DNA of 41,914 bases, taken from positions 1-41,914 of the forward strand of contig JAAFJQ010000006.1 of the NCBI GenBank assembly GCA_013298185.1, given 5' to 3'. Numbering within the stretch: the first letter of the stretch is position 1; the number at the start of each line of letters is the position of its first letter. The position numbers were made by a program, and so were the translations under genes. This document shows, one piece after another, positions 1-8,284 of the stretch. Below the pieces are notes generated by a model. The model was given only the letters and a program-made list of their open reading frames with translations, ran no database searches and was not told the origin of the DNA. The stretch is from Deinococcales bacterium. Lineage in GTDB: Bacteria > Deinococcota > Deinococci > Deinococcales > JAAFIG01.

Positions 1-575
1 AGCACTTGGCGGGTCAGGTTCAACCCGAACATCGTTATTTTTGCGCCACTCGAGAAGACAACACTGGCGGCTTCGGGATCGGCTAAGAAATTGAATTCGG
101 CGGCGGCTGAATGGTTGCCTCGGTCTGTCGAGCCGCCCATCAAGACAATGCCCTCCAGCCAAGTGGCTAAACGTGGCTCGAGGCGCAGCGCCAATGCCAG
201 ATTGGTCAGTGGTCCAAGCGCAACCAAGGTGATGGGCTGCTCTTGTGCGGCACGAATCAACTCGAGGACGGCATGACCCGCACTTAACGATTGCGTGGAT
301 GTGGGAAGACTCGCACCAATCGTGCCAAGCGCTCCGAGTCCAAGCACATTCTCGGCAGTCATACGCGGACGCACCAAAGGGCGGTCAGCTCCCGCGTAAA
401 CAGGCGCGGTGATCCCAAAAGCACTGGTGATGGACAAGGCATTCTGCACAATCCGCTCGAGCGGCGCGTTACCCGCCACCAAACCAATGCCCACCATCTC
501 GAGCCGACTTTCAGCAGCCAGTGCCAAAGCAATCAAATCATCAAATCCGGGGTCAGTATCAATCCAGACGCGCAT
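1..575 (-). CDS. Inosine/uridine-preferring nucleoside hydrolase, C-terminus cut off by window edge
   Basis: The ORF track misses this gene because it runs off the left edge; I translated it from the reverse strand. It starts MRVWIDTDPGFDD, which carries the Asp-rich Ca2+-binding signature of the IUNH family (DTDPGFDD, residues 6-13). Further family motifs follow: ALGPLTNLA, then MGG and AEFNFLADPEAA. About 191 of the usual ~310 residues are present. The family hydrolyses the N-glycosidic bond of ribonucleosides to give base and ribose in the cytoplasm. Its ATG overlaps the TAA stop of the upstream ABC ATPase gene by one base (TAATG), so the two are probably translationally coupled and belong to the transporter operon. 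This hints that the transporter may carry nucleosides (inference). Confidence 0.93.
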   Translation of the reverse strand, partial: MRVWIDTDPGFDDLIALALAAESRLEMVGIGLVAGNAPLERIVQNALSITSAFGITAPVYAGADRPLVRPRMTAENVLGLGALGTIGASLPTSTQSLSAGHAVLELIRAAQEQPITLVALGPLTNLALALRLEPRLATWLEGIVLMGGSTDRGNHSAAAEFNFLADPEAASVVFSSGAKITMFGLNLTRQV

Positions 576-1594
576 TATTCCACCAGCCACACGGCTTGCT
601 CGAGGGGTAAATCAAAGGTCACGGAGTCCTGTTCCTTCCAAACGGCAGTGGCGGACGGCACGGCTGCCTGAATCACACCGAGTTCGCTCTCGAGTTGATA
701 CTGCACTTGCTGCCCCTCAAAACTCCGCGCCAAGACTCGAGCTGCCCACACACCAGTGCCTAAACGCACATGCTCGGCACGCCATGCCGCACGATTAAAA
801 CGTGACTCGAGGGAGTACGGAAACTCGTGCTTGCCAATTCGCACACGGCGCTCGAGGGGTTGCACAGGCAAAATCGTGTCAAAACCAACGAAACGCGCCG
901 CAAAGACCGTGCGAGGCTGCGTGTAAATCACTTCGGGCGTGGCGAGTTGTTCAATCTGTCCTGCGTTCATGATTGCCACGCGGTCAGACAATGCCAATGC
1001 CTCGGCTTGGTCGTGCGTGACGTAGAGCATGGTCACACCCAATTGTTTTTGCAAACGCCGAATTTCGACGCGCATCTCGAGCCGCAACCGCGCATCAAGG
1101 TTCGAGAGCGGTTCGTCCAGCAACATCAACTGCGGACGAATCACAAAGGCTCGAGCCAATGCCACACGCTGCTGCTGCCCACCTGAAAGTTGAGCAGGAA
1201 AGCGCTTGGCAAACTCGAGCAACGCCACCGTCTCGAGGGCAGCGTTGACCCGTTGCTCGAGTTCGGCTTTTTGTACACCACGCAAGCGCAAACCAAACGC
1301 CACATTCTCAAAGGCTGTCAAATGCGGGAACAACGCATAACTTTGAAAAACCAAACCAATATCACGCTTATTGGCAGGAACTCGAGTAATATCACGGTCA
1401 TGCAATGCAATCCGCCCTGATTTAGGCTCGAGCAGACCAGCCACGGCTCGCATGGTGGTGGTTTTACCGCACCCCGAAGGACCAAGCAACGCCAGTAATT
1501 CGCCTTCTGGCACAGTTAAATTCAGGTTCTCGACAGTGGTCAGGTTCTTGGTGTACGCAAGGGTGAGTTGCTCGAGGGTAAGGGCGGTTTTCAC
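575..1594 (-). CDS. ABC transporter ATP-binding protein, PotA/FbpC-like
   Basis: Cytoplasmic ATPase of a type I importer. The P-loop GPSGCGKTT, the Q-loop (VFQSYALFPH), the signature LSGGQQQR, Walker B LMLLDEP and the switch His (YVTHDQAEA) appear in order. A C-terminal TOBE-like region of about 100 residues follows, typical of the PotA/UgpC/FbpC group. The ORF track extends to a TTG at 1627. I prefer the GTG at 1594 (339 aa), because a GAGG Shine-Dalgarno element lies 5 nt before it and the protein then starts MKTALTLEQL. It sits downstream of two permease genes and a binding-protein gene and upstream of the coupled nucleoside hydrolase. The family covers polyamines, iron, thiamine and others, so the substrate cannot be read from this subunit. 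Confidence 0.94.
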   Translation of the reverse strand: MKTALTLEQLTLAYTKNLTTVENLNLTVPEGELLALLGPSGCGKTTTMRAVAGLLEPKSGRIALHDRDITRVPANKRDIGLVFQSYALFPHLTAFENVAFGLRLRGVQKAELEQRVNAALETVALLEFAKRFPAQLSGGQQQRVALARAFVIRPQLMLLDEPLSNLDARLRLEMRVEIRRLQKQLGVTMLYVTHDQAEALALSDRVAIMNAGQIEQLATPEVIYTQPRTVFAARFVGFDTILPVQPLERRVRIGKHEFPYSLESRFNRAAWRAEHVRLGTGVWAARVLARSFEGQQVQYQLESELGVIQAAVPSATAVWKEQDSVTFDLPLEQAVWLVE

Positions 1595-1647
1595 ACGCAC
1601 CTCGGTATAACAATATCCAAAAAACAATATTGCAAAAATGGTCTACC

Positions 1648-1679
1648 CCGTAGGGGCGCAGCGCGCTGCGCCCCTACGG
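1648..1679. repeat. REP-like perfect 32-bp palindrome between operon genes
   Basis: ccgtaggggcgcagcg is followed immediately by its exact reverse complement. It lies in the 142-bp non-coding gap (1595-1736) between the permease and ATPase genes of one operon. A diverged shorter copy lies at 40631-40659, so this is a dispersed repeat family. In RNA it would fold into a 16-bp hairpin that could stabilise the upstream message or lower expression of the downstream ATPase and hydrolase genes. The rest of the gap shows no gene. Confidence 0.85.
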
Positions 1680-1736
1680 AACGATGTTTCTTGTTTAAAT
1701 CCGAGAGCTTCATCAGCATTCGGTGATGGATTGTTT

Positions 1737-2516
1737 TCACATATACCTCGATAAACCCAAGACCCGCTCGGTGACGAACACAAACACCATTGAGAATAGA
1801 ATCACCAGCATCGAAAGCGCGGCAATGCTTGGGTCGTAACTGCTTTCCATGTGCAGCAACATCCGAATTGGCAAGGTGGTGATGCCCGGACCCGTCAAAA
1901 ACAATGAAACAGGCACATGATTGAACGAATTGATAAACGCCAGCACCGTGGCAGCCGCTAATCCTCCGCGAACATTGGGCAGCACTACGCGCCAAAACAC
2001 TTGCGCTCGAGACGCGCCTAGGCTAAAGGCTGCGTCCTCGATGTCTCGAGGCAGGTTGGCGAGGCTCGCACCAACCACGCGCACGGCGTAAGGCAGCACC
2101 AGCGCGGCGTGTCCTGCCAGCAGTGCCAGATTGACACTGTTCCCGCCAAGCAGCACAAATTGTTTGAGCAGTGCCACGCCAATCACCAAACCCGGAATAA
2201 TCAATGGGCTGGTCAGGAGCGTGCGAATCCATTCGGTTTCTGGCACGGGGTAGCGCTGCAAGGCATAGGCGGCTGGCACGCCGAAGACCAATGCAATTGC
2301 GGTTGCGCCAAAGCCAAGCCATAGACTGGTGATGAGGCTCGAGACAAAAATCTCGGTTTGCATCACACTCAGTAACCAGCGCACCGAGTACGAACTTGGT
2401 GGAAAGAGCAGGCTGTTATCATCGCTAAAAGCCGTGATAAAAACAATGCTAAACGGTGCAATTAAAAAAAACAGCACCAACCAAAGCATCCATTTGGTAA
2501 ATGCAAAGCTGTTCAT
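1737..2516 (-). CDS. ABC transporter permease, PotC-like
   Basis: A 259-aa inner-membrane protein with about six hydrophobic segments and the EAA-type cytoplasmic loop LPRDIEDAAFSLGAS...VVLP, which docks on the ATPase. Length and motif fit the binding-protein-dependent permease family (COG1177, PotC). Its ATG overlaps the stop of the PotB-like gene by four bases (ATGA, 2513-2516), so translation is coupled. With the neighbouring permease it would form the heterodimeric channel of the importer. Substrate is unknown. Confidence 0.93.
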   Translation of the reverse strand: MNSFAFTKWMLWLVLFFLIAPFSIVFITAFSDDNSLLFPPSSYSVRWLLSVMQTEIFVSSLITSLWLGFGATAIALVFGVPAAYALQRYPVPETEWIRTLLTSPLIIPGLVIGVALLKQFVLLGGNSVNLALLAGHAALVLPYAVRVVGASLANLPRDIEDAAFSLGASRAQVFWRVVLPNVRGGLAAATVLAFINSFNHVPVSLFLTGPGITTLPIRMLLHMESSYDPSIAALSMLVILFSMVFVFVTERVLGLSRYM

Positions 2517-3334
2517 GCAGCACCCCTCGAGCGGCTTTTCAGGGCGGCATTGACGGCTAGGGTTGTCAGGAGCATCACCATCGAAATAACAGTGGTGGCG
2601 GCTTCATCCACGGTCACACCTGCTTTTTGATAGAGCAGTGTTGCCAGCATCGTCACTCGAGGTCCACCAAGCAATGCAGGCGTGACATAAGCGGTGACAC
2701 AACCAGTAAAGACCAGCGTGCCACCAATGGTTAAGCCGTCTCGAGTCAGTGGGAGGATCACTCGAGTAAACACCTGTAAGCTGTTCGCGCCTAGGCTGCG
2801 AGCGGCGGCAATCACGTCTCGAGGCAGGTTTTCCAAGGCGCTGGTCAGGGATAGCAGCATCAGTGGCAGCATCAGTTGCAGTAAGCCAATAAAAACCGCG
2901 TTTTCGGTGTAGAGAATCGGAATGGATTCTTTGAGTACGCCCGTACCAACCAGTGTTTTGTTGATTAGCCCCTCGCGTCCAAGCACCACCAGCCACGCAA
3001 ACGAACGCGCCACGGGCGAAATCATCAGTGGCAAAATAATCAGCCCGATCAGCAGCCCACGGTATTGCGCTCCAAGCTGCATGATTGCCAGCGCCGCAGG
3101 GTAGGAAACCACGGCACTGACCAGTGTGACGAGCAGGGCAATTCGCACGGTGCGCCAATAGACCTCTATATTCACTTCGCTCGAGAAAAACGTGAAGTAA
3201 TTATCCAACCCCACGCCGTTCTCGAGACGAAAACTGCTGAGAAGAAACACCCCAACTGGGTAAACGAAAACCGCCAGCAAGAAGACTGTGGCGGGGAACA
3301 GCAGCAGCCAAGCTCGAGGGCGGTTATTGGTCAT
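2513..3334 (-). CDS. ABC transporter permease, PotB-like
   Basis: A 273-aa membrane protein with a first transmembrane helix near residues 8-32 and the permease EAA loop LPRDVIAAARSLGAN...VILP. It fits the COG1176 (PotB) permease group. It lies 9 bp downstream of the binding-protein gene and overlaps the PotC-like gene by 4 bp, so the order is binding protein, PotB, PotC, ATPase, hydrolase. It would pair with the second permease to form the membrane channel. No anomaly seen. Confidence 0.93.
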   Translation of the reverse strand: MTNNRPRAWLLLFPATVFLLAVFVYPVGVFLLSSFRLENGVGLDNYFTFFSSEVNIEVYWRTVRIALLVTLVSAVVSYPAALAIMQLGAQYRGLLIGLIILPLMISPVARSFAWLVVLGREGLINKTLVGTGVLKESIPILYTENAVFIGLLQLMLPLMLLSLTSALENLPRDVIAAARSLGANSLQVFTRVILPLTRDGLTIGGTLVFTGCVTAYVTPALLGGPRVTMLATLLYQKAGVTVDEAATTVISMVMLLTTLAVNAALKSRSRGAA

Positions 3335-3343
3335 GGTTGTATT

Positions 3344-4375
3344 TTAACGAGCAATTTCTTTGTTCCAACGGGCAATCCATTCGTCGCGCACACCAAGCAG
3401 GTACTTGGCATCCAGGAAGCGCATGTTGGCAAATTCACCCAAGGTGGTCAGTTGCGCGGCTTTGGCGGGTTTGAGTTGCACGGTTTTGTTGATTGGTGAG
3501 TCCACAAGGTCATTGGCTTGGGCAAGTTGAACTTCTTTGGAGATCAGGAAATTGATGTACTGATGCGCTAAATCTTCGTTCTTGGTGCCTTTGACAATGC
3601 TGACGGTGTTCATCAGACCGATCTGACCTTCACGCAGACGCGCCCATGCCAATGGTTTACCTGTGTTCAGCATCGTTCCCCATGCAAAACGCCCGATGGG
3701 GGCAACCCAAATTTCATCTTGAGCAAACAACGATGCGACTTGCGAGGATTGATTATAGAAAGTCAGGATATTGGGTTTTAAGGCAGCCAATTGTTGAAAA
3801 CCGGGGTTGACATTGCTGTCCGTGCCAGCATATGCACGGTTGACCGCAAAAACCACGGGTGGTCCTTGGGTGGTGGTGATGTTCGGCAGGGCAATGCGTC
3901 CTTTGAGTTCTGGTCGCCACAGGTCACGCCAACTGGTCAGTGGGGTGCTGATTTTATCGGTGCGATACGCAAGGCTGATGGTATACGCCGTGAATGCCAC
4001 GCCGTAATCGTTGCCGAGCGGGTTCTTAGCAAAGTCATAGATTTGATTGCGGTTAGGGATTTTGCGTGTGTCCAATTGGTCAAGCAAACCCTCGCGGATC
4101 GCAGCTTGAGCGAAGTAATCTCCGAGCAACGCCACATCAATGTTGGGGTTGTTCTTACGGGCAATCAGTTTGGCTAAACGGTCAGCGTTGTTGCCGACTT
4201 CGTAGACAATTTTGCAGTTGCACAGCGTTTCAAATGGGCGGGTGACGTTTTTATCAATCAGTGGTTGATTCAAACCAAAACTCGAGATGGTTAAGGTGCG
4301 CTGCTGCCCAACAGCCAAAGAAAAAATTGCACTTGATATGACTGCACCCGCCACAAGCATTACTTTTTTGTTCAT
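3344..4375 (-). CDS. ABC transporter substrate-binding protein, PotD-like
   Basis: A 343-aa exported protein. An N-terminal signal peptide (MNKKVMLVAGAVISSAIFSLA, then VGQQ) is followed by a periplasmic-binding-protein fold of the spermidine/putrescine class (COG0687). Recognisable stretches include NNADRLAKLIARKNNPNIDV, YGVAFTAYTISLAYRTDKI and TSWRDLWRPELKGRI. It is the first gene of the importer operon and has a strong Shine-Dalgarno (GGAGGG, 5 nt from the ATG). Only one CTCGAG occurs in this 1-kb gene, far below its neighbours, which would suit strong expression or codon selection. COG0687 proteins also bind ligands other than polyamines, and the operon's nucleoside hydrolase leaves the ligand open. 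Confidence 0.92.
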   Translation of the reverse strand: MNKKVMLVAGAVISSAIFSLAVGQQRTLTISSFGLNQPLIDKNVTRPFETLCNCKIVYEVGNNADRLAKLIARKNNPNIDVALLGDYFAQAAIREGLLDQLDTRKIPNRNQIYDFAKNPLGNDYGVAFTAYTISLAYRTDKISTPLTSWRDLWRPELKGRIALPNITTTQGPPVVFAVNRAYAGTDSNVNPGFQQLAALKPNILTFYNQSSQVASLFAQDEIWVAPIGRFAWGTMLNTGKPLAWARLREGQIGLMNTVSIVKGTKNEDLAHQYINFLISKEVQLAQANDLVDSPINKTVQLKPAKAAQLTTLGEFANMRFLDAKYLLGVRDEWIARWNKEIAR

Positions 4376-4463
4376 GTTCCCTCCACGGAAAAAAAATACA
4401 GTATTTTGTAACCCCTTGCACTATAACCTAATCCAATAGCGCAAGTGTAAAAAATGACTCACA

Positions 4464-4492
4464 TTGCACTGTGAAAACTGCCATACTATGAA
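4464..4492 (+). promoter_or_regulatory. Predicted sigma-70-type promoter of the cytochrome c peroxidase gene
   Basis: TTGCAC and TATGAA are separated by 17 bp in the divergent intergenic region 4376-4528. They lie 37 bp upstream of the peroxidase ATG, which has a strong Shine-Dalgarno (GGGAGGT, 4514-4520). Predicted from sequence only. Confidence 0.5.
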
Positions 4493-4528
4493 CGGCGTTG
4501 CCGATGTCAGTACGGGAGGTACATCAGA

Positions 4529-5788
4529 ATGCACAACATCAAACCATTCAATATCATGATCATCTCGAGTCTTGCTTTAACCGTGCTAGGGCTTTCAAGC
4601 CAAGCTCAAAGCAGCTTATGGTCAAATCAAGAATTGCAACGCATTCGTTCACTGTGGCTTGGTAGCCTCAAAGAAGCCCCTCGAGATACCTCGAACAAAT
4701 ACGCCAATTCCGCCAGTGCCGCCGCGCTTGGCAAAGCACTTTTTAACGAAAAAGCCTTGAGTGCCAACGGTGAAGTATCCTGTTCAACTTGTCATGATCC
4801 AAGCAAACGCTTCACCGATCAACTCGAGTTATCCGAAGGCATTGGTCTGACCACACGGCACGCACCAAGTTTGGTTGGAGCGGCGTACAACACCTATTTT
4901 TTTTGGGATGGTCGGGCTGATTCACTCTGGGCGCAGGCTTTAGGACCGCTCGAGCATCCTGCCGAGCATGGCATTGCCCGCACCGATGCTGTTCGTGTGG
5001 TGCAGCGCTTATACCGCGAGTCATACAAAAATGCTTTTGGCGATAACTTGAATTTTGAGGACTTAACCCGTTTCCCACCAAGTGCCAGCCCCTTAGGTGA
5101 TGAAGCTGCACAGCAAAAATGGCGAGGCATGACCAAAGAAGATCAGGACTTGGTCAATCGTTCATTTAGTCATATCGGTAAAGCCATCGCTGCTTTTGAA
5201 CGTTCGATCCCACTTGAACCCACACGATTTGATATGTACGCCGAAGCTGTGCTAACCAATCAACCCACCAGAAATTTGGTCAACGACAACGAAATGGCGG
5301 GCTTAAAGTTATTTATTGGTAAAGCCAATTGCGTTTCTTGCCACAATGGAGCGCTTCTCACCGATCACAATTTCCATAACACAGGCATTCCCAACCCAAG
5401 CAACGACCAAGGACGATTTGCAGGATTAGCATTCCTCAAAAACGATGAATTCAACTGCCGTTCGGTCTACAGCGACGCTGAGCCTGACCAGTGCTTACCA
5501 TTGTCCAACGCCGAAGTGGATTACCTTGAATTGAGCGCCTTGCCAATCAGCGAAAACAAAGCCATTGGTGCATTCAAAACCCCGTCATTGCGCCACACCC
5601 CAGAAACCCTTCCTTTTATGCACGCAGGGCAATTCAAAAGTTTCAAGCGAGTCCTAGATCATTACAACAACCCACCCAAAAGCCAAGTCGGAACTTCTGA
5701 ATTAAAACCCCTTGGTCTGACCCGCCTTGAATTGTTTGACCTCGAGCAGTTCTTAGGCACTTTAAGCGCTCCGAGCAGTACGCCGTAG
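4529..5788 (+). CDS. Di-haem cytochrome c peroxidase / MauG-family protein, exported
   Basis: A 419-aa protein with a signal peptide (hydrophobic residues ~8-25, then SSQAQS). Two c-type haem motifs are visible: CSTCH at residues 85-89 and CVSCH at 268-272. That is the layout of the bacterial di-haem peroxidase/MauG family, which reduces H2O2 or performs related oxidations in the periplasm. Length is slightly above the usual ~330-380 because of a longer N-terminal lead-in. Typical surrounding motifs include FNEKALSANG, WDGRADSLW and PFMHAGQFKSF. It stands alone between a divergent ABC operon and a non-coding region, with its own promoter and ribosome-binding site. Whether it is a peroxidase proper or a MauG-like oxidase cannot be settled by reading. 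Confidence 0.92.
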   Translation: MHNIKPFNIMIISSLALTVLGLSSQAQSSLWSNQELQRIRSLWLGSLKEAPRDTSNKYANSASAAALGKALFNEKALSANGEVSCSTCHDPSKRFTDQLELSEGIGLTTRHAPSLVGAAYNTYFFWDGRADSLWAQALGPLEHPAEHGIARTDAVRVVQRLYRESYKNAFGDNLNFEDLTRFPPSASPLGDEAAQQKWRGMTKEDQDLVNRSFSHIGKAIAAFERSIPLEPTRFDMYAEAVLTNQPTRNLVNDNEMAGLKLFIGKANCVSCHNGALLTDHNFHNTGIPNPSNDQGRFAGLAFLKNDEFNCRSVYSDAEPDQCLPLSNAEVDYLELSALPISENKAIGAFKTPSLRHTPETLPFMHAGQFKSFKRVLDHYNNPPKSQVGTSELKPLGLTRLELFDLEQFLGTLSAPSSTP

Positions 5789-6062
5789 GTTTTAGTTTTA
5801 GCTTGTAGCTGCTAGCTTCTAGGGCATTGCTCGAGAATACCATAGGCATCAATTGAAGAACAAAAGCCCTTCAGTACATGCAAAATCGCAATCGGGAAGC
5901 CCCTCACCCGTCGCTTCGCGCCACCCTCTCCCAAAAGACAGCGCTTCGCGCAGGGAGAGGGGTTCGGGTTAGCTTTTCATTCCAGTTTGCTATCTCACGA
6001 AGCCAATTTCATAACACTAGCACCCCTCTTCGAGGGGTCGAGCGAAGCGAGGGGGAGTTGTG
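5789..6062. repeat. Non-coding repeat-rich region with G/C-rich inverted repeats
   Basis: No credible gene lies between the peroxidase and ddl; the short ORFs here are artefacts. A first element at about 5899-5973 pairs CCCTCTCCC with GGGAGAGGG around a short loop. A second has ACCCCTC/GAGGGGT arms with a TTC loop (6022-6038), followed by a purine-rich tail. The start of the region also contains TAGCTT/TAGCTG-like iterations (about 5793-5822). These look like dispersed intergenic repeats. Confidence 0.6.
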
Positions 6063-6101
6063 AGCGACCCAGCCCCGTCAGGTGGCGCTTTAGGGTCAAG
6101 A
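6063..6101. repeat. Dispersed ~38-bp repeat, copy A
   Basis: Reads agcgaccc, gccccgt, aggtg and ttagggtcaaga with small interruptions. A near-identical element occurs at 14658-14694. Both are intergenic and follow other hairpin-type repeats. Function unknown. Confidence 0.65.
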
Positions 6102-6249
6102 CAGGCATTGCGTTTTTTCGATGTAATCCTTAAGAACATTCCTTAAGTTGATGCTCCCGGAGCATTGCTCGAGAACTCAAAAAGTCTCTTTTGACCCACA
6201 AGTCAACTCTCTAACCAGACACTCATGGCATTCCTCGAGACTTGCTGCC

Positions 6250-7275
6250 ATGTCGAAGATTCGTTTACTTGTGCTGTGCGGTGGTCAATCCGAAGAACAC
6301 GAAGTCAGTTTATCCAGTGCCAAAAGCGTTCTCGAGGCACTTCCGAAAAACCGTTTTGAAGTCACACCTGTGGTGATTACTCGAGAAGGCAAATGGTTGC
6401 CATCTGCTCAAACCCCGCAAGCCCTCGAGCGTGGCAGCGCCCCAAGCGGTGGCGAAGTGGTGCTGAGCCAAGCCAGCAGTGCAGCAGGCTTTGATGTGGT
6501 CTTTCCACTCCTTCATGGTCCAATGGGCGAGGACGGCACGATTCAAGGTTTGTTGCATTTAGCTGGAATTCCTTTTGTTGGCTCGAGCGTGCTGGCAAGC
6601 GCCGTCTGCATGGATAAAATCATGATGAAAAGCGTGCTGGCAGCTCATGGCATCCCACAAGTGGCGTATCTGGCAGTCACGCAGCATGAGTTCTCGAGCA
6701 GCCCCGATCTGGTTCTCGAGAAGCTCGAAACCCTTGGCTACCCTGTCTTTGTTAAACCCGCGAATCTCGGCTCGAGCGTAGGCATTTCCAAAGCCAAGAA
6801 CAGCGATGAACTCCGCATGGCACTGCGTTTGGCGTTTGGCTTTGACCGCCGTGTGATTGTTGAACAAAGCACCAAAGGCAAACCTCGAGAACTCGAGGTT
6901 GCCATTCTAGGCAATGACAACCCACAAGCCAGTCCTGTGGGAGAACTGACCTTTGAATCCGAATTCTACGATTACGAAACCAAGTACACCGATGGACGCG
7001 CCGAAATGCACATTCCCGCCGATGTGCCAGCCGAAATTGCAGCCAAAGTGCAAGCCCTTGCGCTCGAGTCTTTCAAGCAACTTGATTGCGCTGGTTTGGC
7101 GCGGATTGACTTTTTTTATGTGCCAGAAACAGGCGAGCTATTTCTGAACGAACTGAACACCATTCCGGGTTTCACCAAAACCAGCATGTACCCAAAACTC
7201 TGGGAAGCTGGCGGCTTGAGTTACGCTGATTTGGTATCAAAGCTGGTCGAACTCGCGCTCGAGCAGAGGCACTGA
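6250..7275 (+). CDS. ddl: D-alanine--D-alanine ligase
   Basis: ATP-grasp ligase joining two D-Ala residues for peptidoglycan precursors in the cytoplasm. Visible motifs: [13 protein letters not shown] near the N-terminus, the substrate-loop motif [10 protein letters not shown], the ATP-grasp core [14 protein letters not shown], and the Mg-binding C-terminal [26 protein letters not shown] split across the last third. The ORF opens 34 codons earlier at 6148, but that extension resembles nothing and the family begins near [12 protein letters not shown], so I use the ATG at 6250 (341 aa). No good ribosome-binding site is visible. The last codons and the stop lie in the first unit of a 25-bp tandem repeat. 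CTCGAG is very dense here. Confidence 0.95.
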   Translation: MSKIRLLVLCGGQSEEHEVSLSSAKSVLEALPKNRFEVTPVVITREGKWLPSAQTPQALERGSAPSGGEVVLSQASSAAGFDVVFPLLHGPMGEDGTIQGLLHLAGIPFVGSSVLASAVCMDKIMMKSVLAAHGIPQVAYLAVTQHEFSSSPDLVLEKLETLGYPVFVKPANLGSSVGISKAKNSDELRMALRLAFGFDRRVIVEQSTKGKPRELEVAILGNDNPQASPVGELTFESEFYDYETKYTDGRAEMHIPADVPAEIAAKVQALALESFKQLDCAGLARIDFFYVPETGELFLNELNTIPGFTKTSMYPKLWEAGGLSYADLVSKLVELALEQRH

Positions 7276-7348
7276 ACTCGCGCTCGAGCAGAGGCACTGA
7301 ACTCGCGCTCGAGCAGAGGCACTGAACTCGCACTCGAGCAGAGGCACT
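7249..7348 (+). repeat. Four tandem copies of a 25-bp unit over the ddl stop codon
   Basis: Four head-to-tail 25-bp units at 7249, 7274, 7299 and 7324. The first three are identical and the fourth has one G-to-A change. Each contains one CTCGAG. Unit 1 encodes the ddl C-terminus up to the TGA stop; units 2-4 are non-coding copies of that gene end. The unit length is not a multiple of three. Confidence 0.97.
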
Positions 7349-7395
7349 AAAAGCTGGCATTTCTCGAGAAGAATGGGAGCGCCTTTGATTCATAG

Positions 7396-7401
7396 TAAAC
7401 T
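7396..7401 (+). promoter_or_regulatory. -10 box of a predicted leaderless transcript (hydroxyacyl-CoA dehydrogenase)
   Basis: TAAACT ends 6 nt before the ATG at 7408 and there is no Shine-Dalgarno element. This places the transcription start at or near the A of the start codon. Confidence 0.65.
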
Positions 7402-7407
7402 AGTCCC

Positions 7408-8247
7408 ATGAATTTTGGTGTGATTGGTGCAGGACAAATGGGAGCGGGCATCGCTCAAGTCGCGGCGGTGGCGGGTTTTGATGTTTTGCTGCGCGATGTC
7501 GAGCAACGTTTTTTGGATCGCGGCATGGCGGGAATAGAAAAATCTCTGGCTAAACTGGTTGAAAAAAATAAGCTCGAGCCAAGTGCCAAAGAAGCAGCGC
7601 TGGCTCGAATCAAAACCACAATTTCACTCGAGGATTTCTCGGATTCAGATTTGGTGGTTGAAGCGATACTCGAGGATAAAAAAATCAAACTCGAGTTGTT
7701 CGCCTCGCTTGGGAAAATTGTCAAGCCTTCTGGCGTGTTGGCAAGCAACACCTCGAGCATTCCGATTACCGAGTTAGCCACGGCTTCGGGTCGCCCTGAG
7801 CAGTTTATTGGAATGCACTTTATGAACCCTGTGCCTTTGATGACTTTGGTTGAAGTGATTCGTGGCTACCTGACTTCGGACACCACCACCAACCTTATTC
7901 TCGAGACGGCTGAGAAAATGGGTAAGACGGCGGTGCAGTGCAACGATTACCCCGGTTTTGTCAGCAACCGAATCCTGATGCCAATGCTCAACGAAGCCAT
8001 TCAATGCGTGATGGAAGGAGTTGCGACCCCACAGGCGATAGACCAAATCATGAAACTTGGCATGAATCATCCAATGGGTCCAATCACCTTGGCTGATTTT
8101 ATTGGCTTAGATACTTGTTTAGCCATCATGGAGGTGCTGCATCAGGGTTTGGGAGATGACAAATACCGAGCTTCGCCATTGTTGCGAAAGATGGTTCAGG
8201 GGGGGCTGCTTGGGCGTAAATCAGGGCAGGGGTTTTATAAATATTAG
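7408..8247 (+). CDS. 3-hydroxyacyl/3-hydroxybutyryl-CoA dehydrogenase
   Basis: A 279-aa cytoplasmic NAD(P)-dependent enzyme, the length usual for single-function 3-hydroxybutyryl-CoA dehydrogenases. The Rossmann motif [11 protein letters not shown] is at residues 7-17. It is followed by [12 protein letters not shown], the catalytic-His segment [15 protein letters not shown], and [19 protein letters not shown] of the C-terminal dimerisation domain. It oxidises 3-hydroxyacyl-CoA or, in the reverse direction, reduces acetoacetyl-CoA in fatty-acid or butanoate metabolism. It has its own leaderless-type promoter and converges on the next gene. The motif set is complete. Chain-length preference cannot be read. 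Confidence 0.95.
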   Translation: MNFGVIGAGQMGAGIAQVAAVAGFDVLLRDVEQRFLDRGMAGIEKSLAKLVEKNKLEPSAKEAALARIKTTISLEDFSDSDLVVEAILEDKKIKLELFASLGKIVKPSGVLASNTSSIPITELATASGRPEQFIGMHFMNPVPLMTLVEVIRGYLTSDTTTNLILETAEKMGKTAVQCNDYPGFVSNRILMPMLNEAIQCVMEGVATPQAIDQIMKLGMNHPMGPITLADFIGLDTCLAIMEVLHQGLGDDKYRASPLLRKMVQGGLLGRKSGQGFYKY

Positions 8248-8284
8248 AGGAAAGAGAAAAGGAGTTTGAACTTTTGCCTCTCCC
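8248..8284. repeat. Polypurine/polypyrimidine tract between convergent genes
   Basis: An AGAGGAAAGAGAAAAGG tract followed by CTTTTGCCTCTCC lies between two convergent stop codons. The two halves partly pair (AAAAG/CTTTT), so it may act as a weak terminator. It belongs to the family also seen at 15784, 25450, 26233, 28545 and 40580. Confidence 0.5.

Noticed and set aside
1591-1995. 134-aa minus-strand ORF across the palindrome
   Set aside because: It overlaps the permease gene in another frame and reads through the REP-like repeat; no coding features.
6148-6249. N-terminal extension of ddl in the ORF track
   Set aside because: The extra 34 residues match nothing in the family; ATG 6250 gives the canonical N-terminus.
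7249-7348. Possible CRISPR-like array of 25-bp repeats
   Set aside because: The units are directly adjacent without spacers and include the ddl stop codon, so this is a simple tandem repeat.
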